In this document: positions 10,002 to 17,223 of the stretch, piece by piece
Layout of the letters: the number at the start of each line of letters is the position of its first letter
Numbering within the stretch: position 1 is the stretch's first letter
Assembly: GCA_964466115.1 (NCBI GenBank)
Contig: CAYXMH010000001.1
Coordinates: 186,001-250,000 of the forward strand
Length of the DNA: 64,000 nucleotides
Reading direction: 5' to 3'
Source of the DNA: Pseudolysobacter sp964466115
Lineage (GTDB): Bacteria > Pseudomonadota > Gammaproteobacteria > Xanthomonadales > Rhodanobacteraceae
Translations under genes and position numbers: made by a program
The notes under the pieces: model-generated
Databases searched by the model: none
What the model was told of the DNA's origin: nothing
Seen by the model: the letters and a program-made list of their open reading frames with translations, nothing else

Positions 10002-10204
10002 TGCGTTGAGGACCGGTGCCAGGTCACCCACCGTTTTTATCATTTGTAATTTGCCCGACGTGGAAACGTTTATCGTGCAAATTTACCGGAAAAAAAATAA
10101 GCAACCCTTGTTTTTCCAGCGCTAACGGCTTGGCACAGCAAATGCTACTTACCTTGCGCCGCCAACATCGCGGCATCACTCCAACAACTCAACAGGAAAT
10201 CACC

Positions 10205-10405
10205 ATGGAACACAAAACCCAAACTCCTTCCAAATACGGCAATCAAACGCAAGGCGGAAAACACGCCCCCGCTCAACCCAGCGACGGCAATCGCAAATCC
10301 AATCAATCCAATCCGAATAAAACGGATCAGAAGAACTTGAGTAACGATAAAGAGGGTCGCGATAAAACCCGCACGCCCTCACAACGCAACGATGTCGACG
10401 AGTAG
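10205..10405 (+). CDS. Small disordered hydrophilic protein
   Basis: A 66-residue protein rich in Asn, Gln, Lys, Ser and Asp with almost no hydrophobic residues and no cysteine, so it is predicted to be disordered. AGGAAATC upstream of ATG is an acceptable ribosome binding site, which supports translation. No family is recognised. Its composition resembles stress-related hydrophilic proteins, but that is a compositional likeness only. Confidence 0.55.
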   Translation: MEHKTQTPSKYGNQTQGGKHAPAQPSDGNRKSNQSNPNKTDQKNLSNDKEGRDKTRTPSQRNDVDE

Positions 10406-10565
10406 AAGTCGGGCTCTGTTGAACGCCTATGTCGATATGGCAACCGGCCACTAGCCGGCTGCCATCGCGTCAATAAAGCAGTACGCGCAATGCTTGCATA
10501 TTCAATCTCCGGACGCCGAGTCACGCTGACCGCTTGACTCGGCTTTATTGTTCCGGGAGTGACAG

Positions 10566-10769
10566 CTATCCATCGACGATGGTCGGTGGCTGGAACGGTT
10601 TATCAATTCCGGGAGGCAGCGGCTGCGGATCTCCGGGTGGGATGGTCGGGGATCCCGGTTGTTCGGGAACCTCCGGTATGCCTTTAGGTGGGGGATCACC
10701 CGGCTCAATCGGTCGCGCAGGTCTCCCGGGCTCTGGCGAATGAGCATAGTGCGCATGGGCCTGTGTCAT
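10566..10769 (-). CDS. Small proline-rich protein
   Basis: A 67-residue protein with about 20 prolines, arranged as repeated Pro-Glu/Pro-Gly blocks (SPEPGRPARPIEPGDPPP, then PGSPTIPPGDPQPLPPG). A good GGGAGAC ribosome binding site precedes the ATG on the minus strand. No signal peptide is seen. The plus strand is also open here but has no comparable start signal. Function unknown. Confidence 0.5.
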   Translation of the reverse strand: MTQAHAHYAHSPEPGRPARPIEPGDPPPKGIPEVPEQPGSPTIPPGDPQPLPPGIDKPFQPPTIVDG

Positions 10770-10915
10770 ATTTGTCTCCCGGTTGCTTGCAAAGAAACAC
10801 GGGCATTGATGGCAATGCCGCCATTAGGGCGTATCACGAATTGTGCCAATAAGTTTCATGGAGGTAATTTGGAAAGGCGGCTAAAATTGCTGCGCTGTTT
10901 CTAAACGATAAGACC

Positions 10916-11575
10916 ATGAATCACCCGAAACGCGAGGAAATCTTCCGGCGCCTATGCCAGTTAAACCCGCACCCCACCACCGAGCTTAACTACGCGACGC
11001 CGTTTGAGCTGTTGATCGCCGTCATATTGTCCGCACAAGCGACCGATGTCAGCGTGAATAAAGCCACGCGCACGTTGTTCCCCGTTGCCAATACCCCAGC
11101 AAAACTGCTTAAGCTTGGCGAAACAAAGCTGAAACGCCATATCGCCAGCATTGGCCTATTTAACGCCAAAGCCAAGAACATCCTCGCCACTTGCCAAAGA
11201 CTGCTCGATCACTACAACGGGGAAGTGCCGCGCACACGCGAAGCGTTGGAATCCCTACCTGGGGTCGGGCGTAAGACCGCCAATGTGATCCTAAATACCG
11301 CCTTTGGCGAGCCGACCATAGCCGTGGATACGCATATCTTCCGCGTCGCCAATCGCACCGGACTCGCGCCGGGCGCTAACGTCGCCCGCGTTGAGGCCGC
11401 ATTGGAAAAATACGTACCCGCCGAATTCAAAAAAAACGCGCACCACTGGCTTATTTTACATGGACGCTATGTGTGCAAAGCGCGCAAACCGGATTGCTCG
11501 CACTGCGTGATTTGCGACTTGTGTGAGTACCAAGAAAAAAACTTCGCCTCGAATAACAAAACCGTAACGAGGTGA
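10916..11575 (+). CDS. nth: Endonuclease III
   Basis: DNA glycosylase/AP lyase for oxidised pyrimidines in base excision repair. The 219-residue protein has the helix-hairpin-helix LPGVGRKTANVIL, which contains the catalytic lysine, and the catalytic aspartate in AVDTHIFRVANR. The C-terminal [4Fe-4S] motif has C-x6-C-x2-C-x5-C spacing (CKARKPDCSHCVICDLC). It lies downstream of rnfB, separated by the two small genes. Confidence 0.97.
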   Translation: MNHPKREEIFRRLCQLNPHPTTELNYATPFELLIAVILSAQATDVSVNKATRTLFPVANTPAKLLKLGETKLKRHIASIGLFNAKAKNILATCQRLLDHYNGEVPRTREALESLPGVGRKTANVILNTAFGEPTIAVDTHIFRVANRTGLAPGANVARVEAALEKYVPAEFKKNAHHWLILHGRYVCKARKPDCSHCVICDLCEYQEKNFASNNKTVTR

Positions 11576-11931
11576 CCGATATAGTGGAAGCAATGCCCAT
11601 TGCAATCATTCAGGCCAGTGCCTTATTAATCCTTGGCTGTAGCAATAAAATTGTCACGAACTCCGGTCACTCTTGCCATCCATTAAGCGCAGTACGGTGC
11701 TAGGCGAAAACTTGCGCAGTGCAGCACAAATTCACCTTGTCTACCTGTCGCACTTGCCTTACTGTACGCGCCTCAACAAATCGCGTAGCTCATGGGTGAC
11801 AATCGCATTTCACCACCTATAACGTTGTGTCGGTTTGTCGTGCAGTGATCTGCTGATAATCAGCAGCTTTAAGCTCGCAAGGGCTCGTTGTAATAAACAC
11901 AATAACCACCCCATTAATGGAGAACACACGC
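11576..11931. other. 356-bp intergenic region with a perfect palindrome
   Basis: No coding signal is seen. The notable element is a perfect palindrome at 11850-11866 (CTGCTGAT, one central base, ATCAGCAG), 65 bp upstream of the hvfA start. This is the expected place for an operator or ECF-sigma-controlled promoter of the metallophore operon. No convincing -35/-10 pair was identified. Confidence 0.5.
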
Positions 11932-12435
11932 ATGTCGAATAAAATGATCAAACCGTTGACCTTGGCCGTCGGTGCAGCATTCATCGGCTCGGTGTCACTT
12001 AGTCAGATCGCGCACGCCAGCAACGCATTTCAACTCAACCAAATGAGCTCCGGTTACATGGTTGCCGATAACGCCAAGGCCCCCGCCGATAAAGGCAAAG
12101 AAGGCAAATGCGGCGAAGGCAAATGCGGTGTAGCCAAAATGGACACCAATAAAGATGGAAAAGTATCCAAAGCCGAAGCCGACGCCGCCCACGAGCAGCA
12201 CTTCGACAAAATGGACACCAACAAAGACGGTTTCGTAGATCAAGCCGAATGGGATGCCGCGCACAAGGGTAAAGAAGGCTCCTGTGGCGCCGACAAGAAG
12301 GGCAAAGAAGGTTCTTGTGGCGCCGATAAGAAAGGCAAGGAAGGCTCCTGCGGTGCTGACAAGAAAGCTAAAGAGGGTTCTTGTGGCGCCGATAAGAAAG
12401 GCAAAGAAGGCTCCTGCGGCGGCCACTCCGCTTAA
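11932..12435 (+). CDS. HvfA/bufferin-like RiPP metallophore precursor with EF-hands and Cys repeats
   Basis: A 167-residue secreted precursor. Signal peptide 1-29 (cleavage after AHA) is followed by two EGKCG motifs (Cys60, Cys65) and two canonical EF-hand loops (71-82 and 95-106, pattern DTNKDGxVxxxE). Five 11-residue repeats KGKEGSCGADK end the protein, with cysteines at 118, 129, 140, 151 and 162. In characterised Hvf/bufferin systems an MNIO enzyme with its DUF2063 partner converts such cysteines to oxazolone-thioamide or thiooxazole groups that bind copper. The next genes encode exactly these partners. GGAG lies before the ATG. The combination of EF-hands with EGKCG and EGSCG repeats is unusual. 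Modification and metal are inferred, not shown. Confidence 0.9.
   Translation: MSNKMIKPLTLAVGAAFIGSVSLSQIAHASNAFQLNQMSSGYMVADNAKAPADKGKEGKCGEGKCGVAKMDTNKDGKVSKAEADAAHEQHFDKMDTNKDGFVDQAEWDAAHKGKEGSCGADKKGKEGSCGADKKGKEGSCGADKKAKEGSCGADKKGKEGSCGGHSA
12268..12426 (+). repeat. 33-bp tandem repeats encoding KGKEGSCGADK
   Basis: Five in-frame 33-bp units, the last incomplete, encode the cysteine repeats of the precursor. Units differ mostly at synonymous positions (TGT/TGC, AAG/AAA), and one replaces Gly by Ala. They are kept at the protein level while the DNA diverges, which points to selection on the peptide. Unit number could vary between strains by slippage. Confidence 0.85.
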
Positions 12436-12445
12436 GGTTACAGCA

Positions 12446-13306
12446 ATGAGTCCGCGCTCCCCTGTACACGGTGCCGGACTCGGTCTGCGGCGGGCCTTAT
12501 TGGGCCCGCTGCAACAATCTCCCGATGCTACGATCGATTTTTTTGAGATTGCGCCGGAAAACTGGATCAATATCGGCGGCAAGCTCGGCCGAACACTGCG
12601 CTCCTTCACCGAACGTTATCCGTTCGTTTGTCACGGCTTATCATTATCTCTCGGCGGCCCCGCCCCGCTGGATGAAACCTTACTGATTAAAATTCGCCGC
12701 CTGCTCGATCAACATCAAATCCCGCTTTACAGCGAGCATTTAAGTTACTGCTCGGACGATGGCCATCTGTACGATCTGATGCCAATCCCATTCACCGAGG
12801 AGGCCGTGCATTGGGTGGCGCAACGCATTGCGCGCACGCAAGATATCTTAGGTCGGCGCATCGCGATCGAAAACGTTTCCTATTACTTGGCACCGGGCCA
12901 GGAATTACCGGAGGTCGATTTTATCCGCGCCGTATTGGATGAAGCCGATTGCGATTTGCTGCTCGACGTCAACAACATCTATGTCAACAGCGTGAATCAC
13001 GGCTACAACGCGGAAGAGTTTCTGGCAGCGATGCCGGGTGAGCGCATCGCTTATATGCACGTCGCCGGTCATTACGATGAAGCACCGGATTTGCTCGTCG
13101 ATACGCACGGCGCCGCCGTCATCGATCCGGTCTGGACGTTGCTCGCCAAAGCCTATGCGCTATTCGGCGCCCGCCCCACGCTGCTTGAACGCGATTTCAA
13201 TTTTCCACCGATTGCGGAATTAAACGCAGAACTGCACCAGATACGTCAATTGCAGAACGCCCATTCGTCACCGGCCGAAATTGCGCAAAATGTCCGCCGC
13301 GCCTAG
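12446..13306 (+). CDS. MNIO-family (DUF692) RiPP maturase, HvfB/BufB-like
   Basis: A 286-residue multinuclear non-heme iron oxygenase of the DUF692 family, with a TIM-barrel fold. Metal-ligand segments typical of the family are visible in order: FFEIAPENW, LYSEHLSYC, IAIENVSYY, LLLDVNNIYVNSVNHGYN, YMHVAGHYDE, VDTHGAAV and LLERDFNFP. Characterised members oxidise precursor cysteines to metal-binding heterocycles. It starts 10 bp after the precursor gene and overlaps the DUF2063 gene by 17 bp, so the three are translated together. The start ATG at 12446 is chosen because the longer frame would run through the repeats of the precursor gene. Confidence 0.94.
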   Translation: MSPRSPVHGAGLGLRRALLGPLQQSPDATIDFFEIAPENWINIGGKLGRTLRSFTERYPFVCHGLSLSLGGPAPLDETLLIKIRRLLDQHQIPLYSEHLSYCSDDGHLYDLMPIPFTEEAVHWVAQRIARTQDILGRRIAIENVSYYLAPGQELPEVDFIRAVLDEADCDLLLDVNNIYVNSVNHGYNAEEFLAAMPGERIAYMHVAGHYDEAPDLLVDTHGAAVIDPVWTLLAKAYALFGARPTLLERDFNFPPIAELNAELHQIRQLQNAHSSPAEIAQNVRRA

Positions 13307-14066
13307 TCCAGCGGGCCGCACGCGCGCCCTGCAGTACCAATTTTCCGCCCACCTGCGCGACCCGCAACGCAACCCAGCCCCCGCTGGCCTTGAGGATCGG
13401 CGCTTAAAAATTTACCGCGAGTTGTTTTTCAACAATATTGAAAGTTTACTTTCGTCCAATTTTCCCGTTATTCGCACCCTGTACGACGATACCCGTTGGC
13501 ATGCCCTGGTGCGCGCGTTCTACTGCGAACACCAATGCCACACGCCGTTGTTTCCGGAAATCGCGCGCGAATTCCTGCGCTATTTGGAAACACGCCAAGC
13601 CAATAACGAGCCCGATCCGCCGTTTTTGCTGGAGCTCGCCCACTACGAATGGGCTGAATTGGCATTGAGTCTTGAGGAAACCGACATCAGCGGCGTCCCC
13701 CACGATCCGGACGGTGATCCCGTGCGTGGCATCCCGGTGGTTTCACCGTTGGCATGGCGGCTGGGTTATCGTTTCCCCGTGCACCGCATCCGCCCCGACT
13801 ATCAACCCGATACCGCGCCGGAGCAACCGACGTTACTGCTGCTGATTCGCGACCGCGATGATCAAGTGCGTTTTCTTGAAATCAACGCGCTAACGGCGGT
13901 GTTGCTCGAACGCCTGCAGGACAATTCAGTGCAATCGGGCATGGCGTGCCTTAATGAGGTGCTGAGCGAAAGCGCCGCGGAGAACTTAGAACCGCTACGC
14001 AACGCCGGTATCGCGCTCCTCGGCGAACTTAAAGCACGCGCGGCTATACTTGGCACGCGCATTTGA
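13290..14066 (+). CDS. DUF2063 RiPP maturation partner, HvfC/BufC-like
   Basis: A 258-residue protein with the N-terminal DUF2063 DNA-binding-like domain (RLKIYRELFFNNIESLLSSNFPVIRTL) and a C-terminal domain of RRE-like role. In Hvf, bufferin and methanobactin systems this partner binds the precursor and holds it for the MNIO enzyme. The ATG at 13290 overlaps the end of the DUF692 gene. It is followed after 36 bp by a DoxX-type membrane protein, completing the usual four-gene order. Confidence 0.92.
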   Translation: MSAAPSPAGRTRALQYQFSAHLRDPQRNPAPAGLEDRRLKIYRELFFNNIESLLSSNFPVIRTLYDDTRWHALVRAFYCEHQCHTPLFPEIAREFLRYLETRQANNEPDPPFLLELAHYEWAELALSLEETDISGVPHDPDGDPVRGIPVVSPLAWRLGYRFPVHRIRPDYQPDTAPEQPTLLLLIRDRDDQVRFLEINALTAVLLERLQDNSVQSGMACLNEVLSESAAENLEPLRNAGIALLGELKARAAILGTRI

Positions 14067-14102
14067 TCCGCCCATTCCATTTAGCCCAGCGAGAACATCC
14101 GT

Positions 14103-14768
14103 ATGCCACTGACACAAGCCGCAATGCTCAATGCGTGGGAAGCCCTAACCGCCCGCCTGCGCGGCATCGGTCAATTGCTGCCGCCGCTGATCATGCGCTT
14201 GATTATGGGCTGGGAGTTTTACGAATCCGGCCTTGAAAAATACCACGGTGAAAACTGGTTCACCGACATCCAGAACAAGTTTCCTTTCCCTTTCAACATC
14301 ATTCCTTCCGATTTAAGTTGGGCGATGGCCACGTACTTTGAATTAGGCGGAGCTGTTTTGTTGATCTTTGGTCTATTTACACGTTTCGCCGCTTACAGCC
14401 TCCTGGTGCTGACCTTTGTCGCGACCGCCGCGGTGCACTGGCCCGACATGATTGCCATGTGGGGCGATCTGGCGAAGGGCTATGCAATCACCGACATGGG
14501 TTACGGCAATTTTAAACTGCCATTGCTGTTTGTGGTGCTGTTGTTACCGCTTATTTTTCAAGGCCCGGGTAAGTTAAGTCTGGACTATTTGCTTGCGCGC
14601 GGGCTTAAAGCCAACCCGATGCCGCGCGCCATTGTCGATGCTTACGCATGGGGCCTTGCCGCGCTTGCCTTGGGTTTGCCATTTGCGATGTTGATGCCCC
14701 TGCTCGGTTACGTATTATTGATTATGGGGATGGGCTTGCTGGGATTCGGGCGTTTTGCACGCACTTAA
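14103..14768 (+). CDS. DoxX-family membrane protein, HvfX-like
   Basis: A 221-residue inner-membrane protein with about five or six predicted helices: four in a DoxX core (LMGWEFYESGLEKYHGENWF, then AMATYFELGGAVLLIFGLFT) and a hydrophobic C-terminal hairpin. DoxX/HvfX proteins regularly accompany Hvf and bufferin operons; a part in redox or copper handling at the membrane is proposed for them but the mechanism is unsettled. Position directly after the DUF2063 gene supports operon membership. A palindromic repeat 28 bp after the stop may end the transcript. Confidence 0.9.
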   Translation: MPLTQAAMLNAWEALTARLRGIGQLLPPLIMRLIMGWEFYESGLEKYHGENWFTDIQNKFPFPFNIIPSDLSWAMATYFELGGAVLLIFGLFTRFAAYSLLVLTFVATAAVHWPDMIAMWGDLAKGYAITDMGYGNFKLPLLFVVLLLPLIFQGPGKLSLDYLLARGLKANPMPRAIVDAYAWGLAALALGLPFAMLMPLLGYVLLIMGMGLLGFGRFART

Positions 14769-14796
14769 TTTCATTACGATCTCTCATCGGATTCGG

Positions 14797-14818
14797 CATT
14801 CCCGCGCAGGCGGGAATG
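14797..14818. repeat. Palindromic CATTCCCGC...GCGGGAATG repeat
   Basis: Nine-base perfect arms around GCAG, followed by ACG. This is the common dispersed CATTCCCGCG-type intergenic repeat of proteobacteria. It separates the metallophore operon from the phosphate porin gene and could serve as a terminator hairpin. Confidence 0.65.
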
Positions 14819-14854
14819 ACGATAATGAAACCTTAAAGTGCGCCAGGAACCCCA

Positions 14855-14872
14855 CCGTCACACTACTGTAAG
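14855..14872 (+). promoter_or_regulatory. Candidate PHO box upstream of the phosphate porin gene
   Basis: CCGTCAC and CTGTAAG, separated by four bases, match the two 7-bp half-sites of the PhoB consensus CTGTCAT at five positions each. The site is 50 bp upstream of the porin ATG. The function of the two downstream genes supports it; the match alone is moderate. Confidence 0.5.
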
Positions 14873-14921
14873 AAATCTCCCCTACGCTACGCCGGTTTCC
14901 AATCCAACCGAGCGTATAACT

Positions 14922-16073
14922 ATGAAAATCAATCCCCGATATTTAGCTGTTGCTATTCTTGCCGCACTGCCTTTCTCAGCGCACGCCGAAATCGCTATCG
15001 ACGTCATCGGCGGCTACGAAGTCAGTCTTGAAGGCTTAATGCAAGCCGATGGCAACTGGTACCACAACGATGTTGCCGACCTTAATGGCCCTACCGGAAA
15101 CGACGGCAAAGATTCCGAGTTCGAGATGCGCCGTTCTGAGGTGGTTTTGAAAGGCAAAGGCACCAGCTTCGACTGGGTGGTCGGTTACGACGGCAAGGCC
15201 AACAAATGGCTCGACGTCGACGCCAAATGGAAACTCGGCAACAATTACCTGATGTTCGGCCAATTCAAACAGCCCAACAGCCAGGAAGAATTGTCGAGCA
15301 CCAAAAACAACGATTTCATTTCAAAAGCGATGGTCACGAATTTATTCGGCCTGTCGCGCCGCCTGGGTGTGGCTTACGGCAGCGATAAAGCAAACTGGGG
15401 CTACAGCGTGAACGCGTTCGGCCGCGAATTAACGCGCAACCTCACCGAAGGCGCCGGCTACGGCGGCCGTTTCTATTACGCGCCGTGGAACGAGGCCGGA
15501 CAAGTGCTGCACTTCGGTGTTTCCGCGGTGGACTACGACACGCACTTCGATACCGCGCGTTTACGCGTACGTCCGGACGCCGACCTTTCGGTGGCGCGTT
15601 TGGTCGACACCGCGAACCTAACCGACGCCGATCGTCAACGCACGTTTGGATTAGAAGGAATGTGGGTAGGCGGACCGTTCAAGGTGCAAAGCGAATACAT
15701 GACCTCGACCGTGGAGCGCCTATCGCACGATAACTTCACCGGCGACAGCTGGTACGTTTCCGGCGTGTGGAACATCACCGGAGAAACCTGGGGCTACAAA
15801 GCCGGGGTACCCACCACCCCCTTGCCGAACGAACCCGGCACCGGCATGTGGCAAGTCGGCGTGCGCTACGACAAAACCAACTTGAACGACAACCTGGTCA
15901 AAGGCGGCGAGGAAGGCAACTGGACCCTTGGCGTAAACTGGTATTTGCGTTCCAATTTCAAACTGATGTTCAACTACGTAAAAGTCGACAGCACCAAATT
16001 CAGCTCTTCGCTGCATCACGATGTTGACGACAGCCCCAACATTCTGGAAACGCGCGTTCAGTTCTATTGGTAA
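14922..16073 (+). CDS. Phosphate-selective porin, OprP/OprO-like
   Basis: Outer-membrane beta-barrel of 383 residues with signal peptide (cleavage after SAHA) and the C-terminal aromatic residue typical of BAM substrates (RVQFYW). OprP-type barrels carry phosphate or polyphosphate across the outer membrane. Family features are the N-terminal segment with GKGTSFDWVVGYDGKAN, the motif LMFGQFKQPNSQEEL, and alternating beta-strands throughout. The candidate PHO box upstream and pstS downstream agree with phosphate starvation control. A strong terminator follows. Confidence 0.9.
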   Translation: MKINPRYLAVAILAALPFSAHAEIAIDVIGGYEVSLEGLMQADGNWYHNDVADLNGPTGNDGKDSEFEMRRSEVVLKGKGTSFDWVVGYDGKANKWLDVDAKWKLGNNYLMFGQFKQPNSQEELSSTKNNDFISKAMVTNLFGLSRRLGVAYGSDKANWGYSVNAFGRELTRNLTEGAGYGGRFYYAPWNEAGQVLHFGVSAVDYDTHFDTARLRVRPDADLSVARLVDTANLTDADRQRTFGLEGMWVGGPFKVQSEYMTSTVERLSHDNFTGDSWYVSGVWNITGETWGYKAGVPTTPLPNEPGTGMWQVGVRYDKTNLNDNLVKGGEEGNWTLGVNWYLRSNFKLMFNYVKVDSTKFSSSLHHDVDDSPNILETRVQFYW

Positions 16074-16093
16074 AAAGCGTTAATTGCAAGATC

Positions 16094-16117
16094 CGGGGGC
16101 GAAACGCCCCCGCTTTT
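16094..16117 (+). terminator. Intrinsic terminator after the porin gene
   Basis: A perfect 8-bp GC stem (CGGGGGCG/CGCCCCCG) around AAA, followed by CTTTTG. It ends or attenuates porin transcription before pstS. Confidence 0.8.
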
Positions 16118-16148
16118 GCCTTAACTTATAATTGCAAAAAGGATAATT

Positions 16149-17165
16149 ATGCCTATTTTAAATAAATGCCGCATTCTCGTCGCCGGCCTCGCCTACTTGA
16201 TCGCAACCAGCGTGTACGCCACCGACATCACCGGCGCCGGCTCCACCTTCGTTTATCCGATCCTCGCCAAATGGTCGGCCGACTACAACGCTAAAACCGG
16301 TAACAAAATCAATTACCAATCGATCGGTTCCGGTGGTGGTATCGCGCAAATTAAATCGGCAACGGTTGATTTTGGTGCATCCGATAAACCGCTGGATCCG
16401 AAAGAGCTGGCCGATGCAGGTTTAGGACAGTTCCCAACCGTCATCGGTGGCGTTGTACCGGTGGTGAATCTTGATGGAGTTGAACCAGGCAAGATTCAAT
16501 TTACCGGCGCCGTATTGGGCGACATGTTTCTTGGAAAAATCCAGAAATGGAATGACCCGGCCATCGTTGCACTGAACAGCGGTGTCACCCTGCCCGATGC
16601 GCGCATCACCATCGTGCACCGCTCGGACGGCTCCGGCACCAGCTTTAACTTCACCAATTATCTGGCCAAAGTCAGCCCCGAGTGGAAAAGCAAAGTCGGC
16701 GAAGGCACGACCGTGCCCTGGCCCACCGGCATCGGCGGCAAAGGCAACGAAGGAGTGGCCGCTTACGTAAAACAAATCAAGGGCTCGATCGGATATGTCG
16801 AGTTGGCCTACGCACAGCAAAACAAGATGACCTACGGTGCCATGCAAAATGCCGCCGGCAAATTCGTCCAGCCCACCATGGAAAGCTTCCAAGCGGCCGC
16901 CGCCAGCGCCGACTGGAAAAATTCCAAAGATTTCTTTTTGGTCATCACCAACGCGCCGGGCGAAAAATCGTGGCCAATCACCGCCACCGTTTTCATCTTA
17001 ATGTACAAACAACCCAAAGACGCCGCACGCTCCAAAGCCGTGTTCGATTTCTTTAAATGGGCGCTTGAAGGCGGTCAAAAACAGGCCGAGACATTGGATT
17101 TCGTCCCATTGCCGGAACCGCTGGTGAAGCAAATTGAAGCGTATTGGACGAGTGAGTTTAAATAA
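16149..17165 (+). CDS. pstS: Phosphate ABC transporter substrate-binding protein
   Basis: Periplasmic phosphate-binding protein of 338 residues with a signal peptide (cleavage near VYA-TD). Hallmarks are ITGAGSTFVYPILAKW at the mature N-terminus, the phosphate-binding GSGGGIAQI, and HRSDGSGTSFNFTNYL. It normally feeds PstCAB, but no pstC, pstA, pstB or phoU follows; the next gene is the integron integrase on the opposite strand. Either the transporter genes lie elsewhere or the integron region has separated them. Confidence 0.96.
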   Translation: MPILNKCRILVAGLAYLIATSVYATDITGAGSTFVYPILAKWSADYNAKTGNKINYQSIGSGGGIAQIKSATVDFGASDKPLDPKELADAGLGQFPTVIGGVVPVVNLDGVEPGKIQFTGAVLGDMFLGKIQKWNDPAIVALNSGVTLPDARITIVHRSDGSGTSFNFTNYLAKVSPEWKSKVGEGTTVPWPTGIGGKGNEGVAAYVKQIKGSIGYVELAYAQQNKMTYGAMQNAAGKFVQPTMESFQAAAASADWKNSKDFFLVITNAPGEKSWPITATVFILMYKQPKDAARSKAVFDFFKWALEGGQKQAETLDFVPLPEPLVKQIEAYWTSEFK

Positions 17166-17191
17166 AAATCGCGTTACTTACGCAAACGAAC

Positions 17192-17220
17192 AAAAAGGCC
17201 ACGCAATGCGTGGCCTTTTT
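17192..17220. terminator. Bidirectional intrinsic terminator between pstS and intI
   Basis: A symmetrical hairpin AAAAAGGCCACGCA/ATGCGTGGCCTTTTT has a T-run in both directions. It serves both convergent genes, pstS on the plus strand and the integrase on the minus strand, ending four bases before the integrase stop. Confidence 0.9.
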
Positions 17221-17223
17221 GTT

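Noticed and set aside
12268..12426. 33-bp tandem repeats as a CRISPR array
   Set aside because: The units are contiguous without spacers and are in-frame coding repeats.
12254..12445. Basic N-terminal extension of the DUF692 protein
   Set aside because: It is the repeat region of the precursor read in another frame; DUF692 homology starts at 12446.
11995..12609. Minus-strand open frame of about 200 codons opposite the metallophore precursor
   Set aside because: It mirrors the tandem repeats of the precursor gene and has no start signal or recognisable motif.
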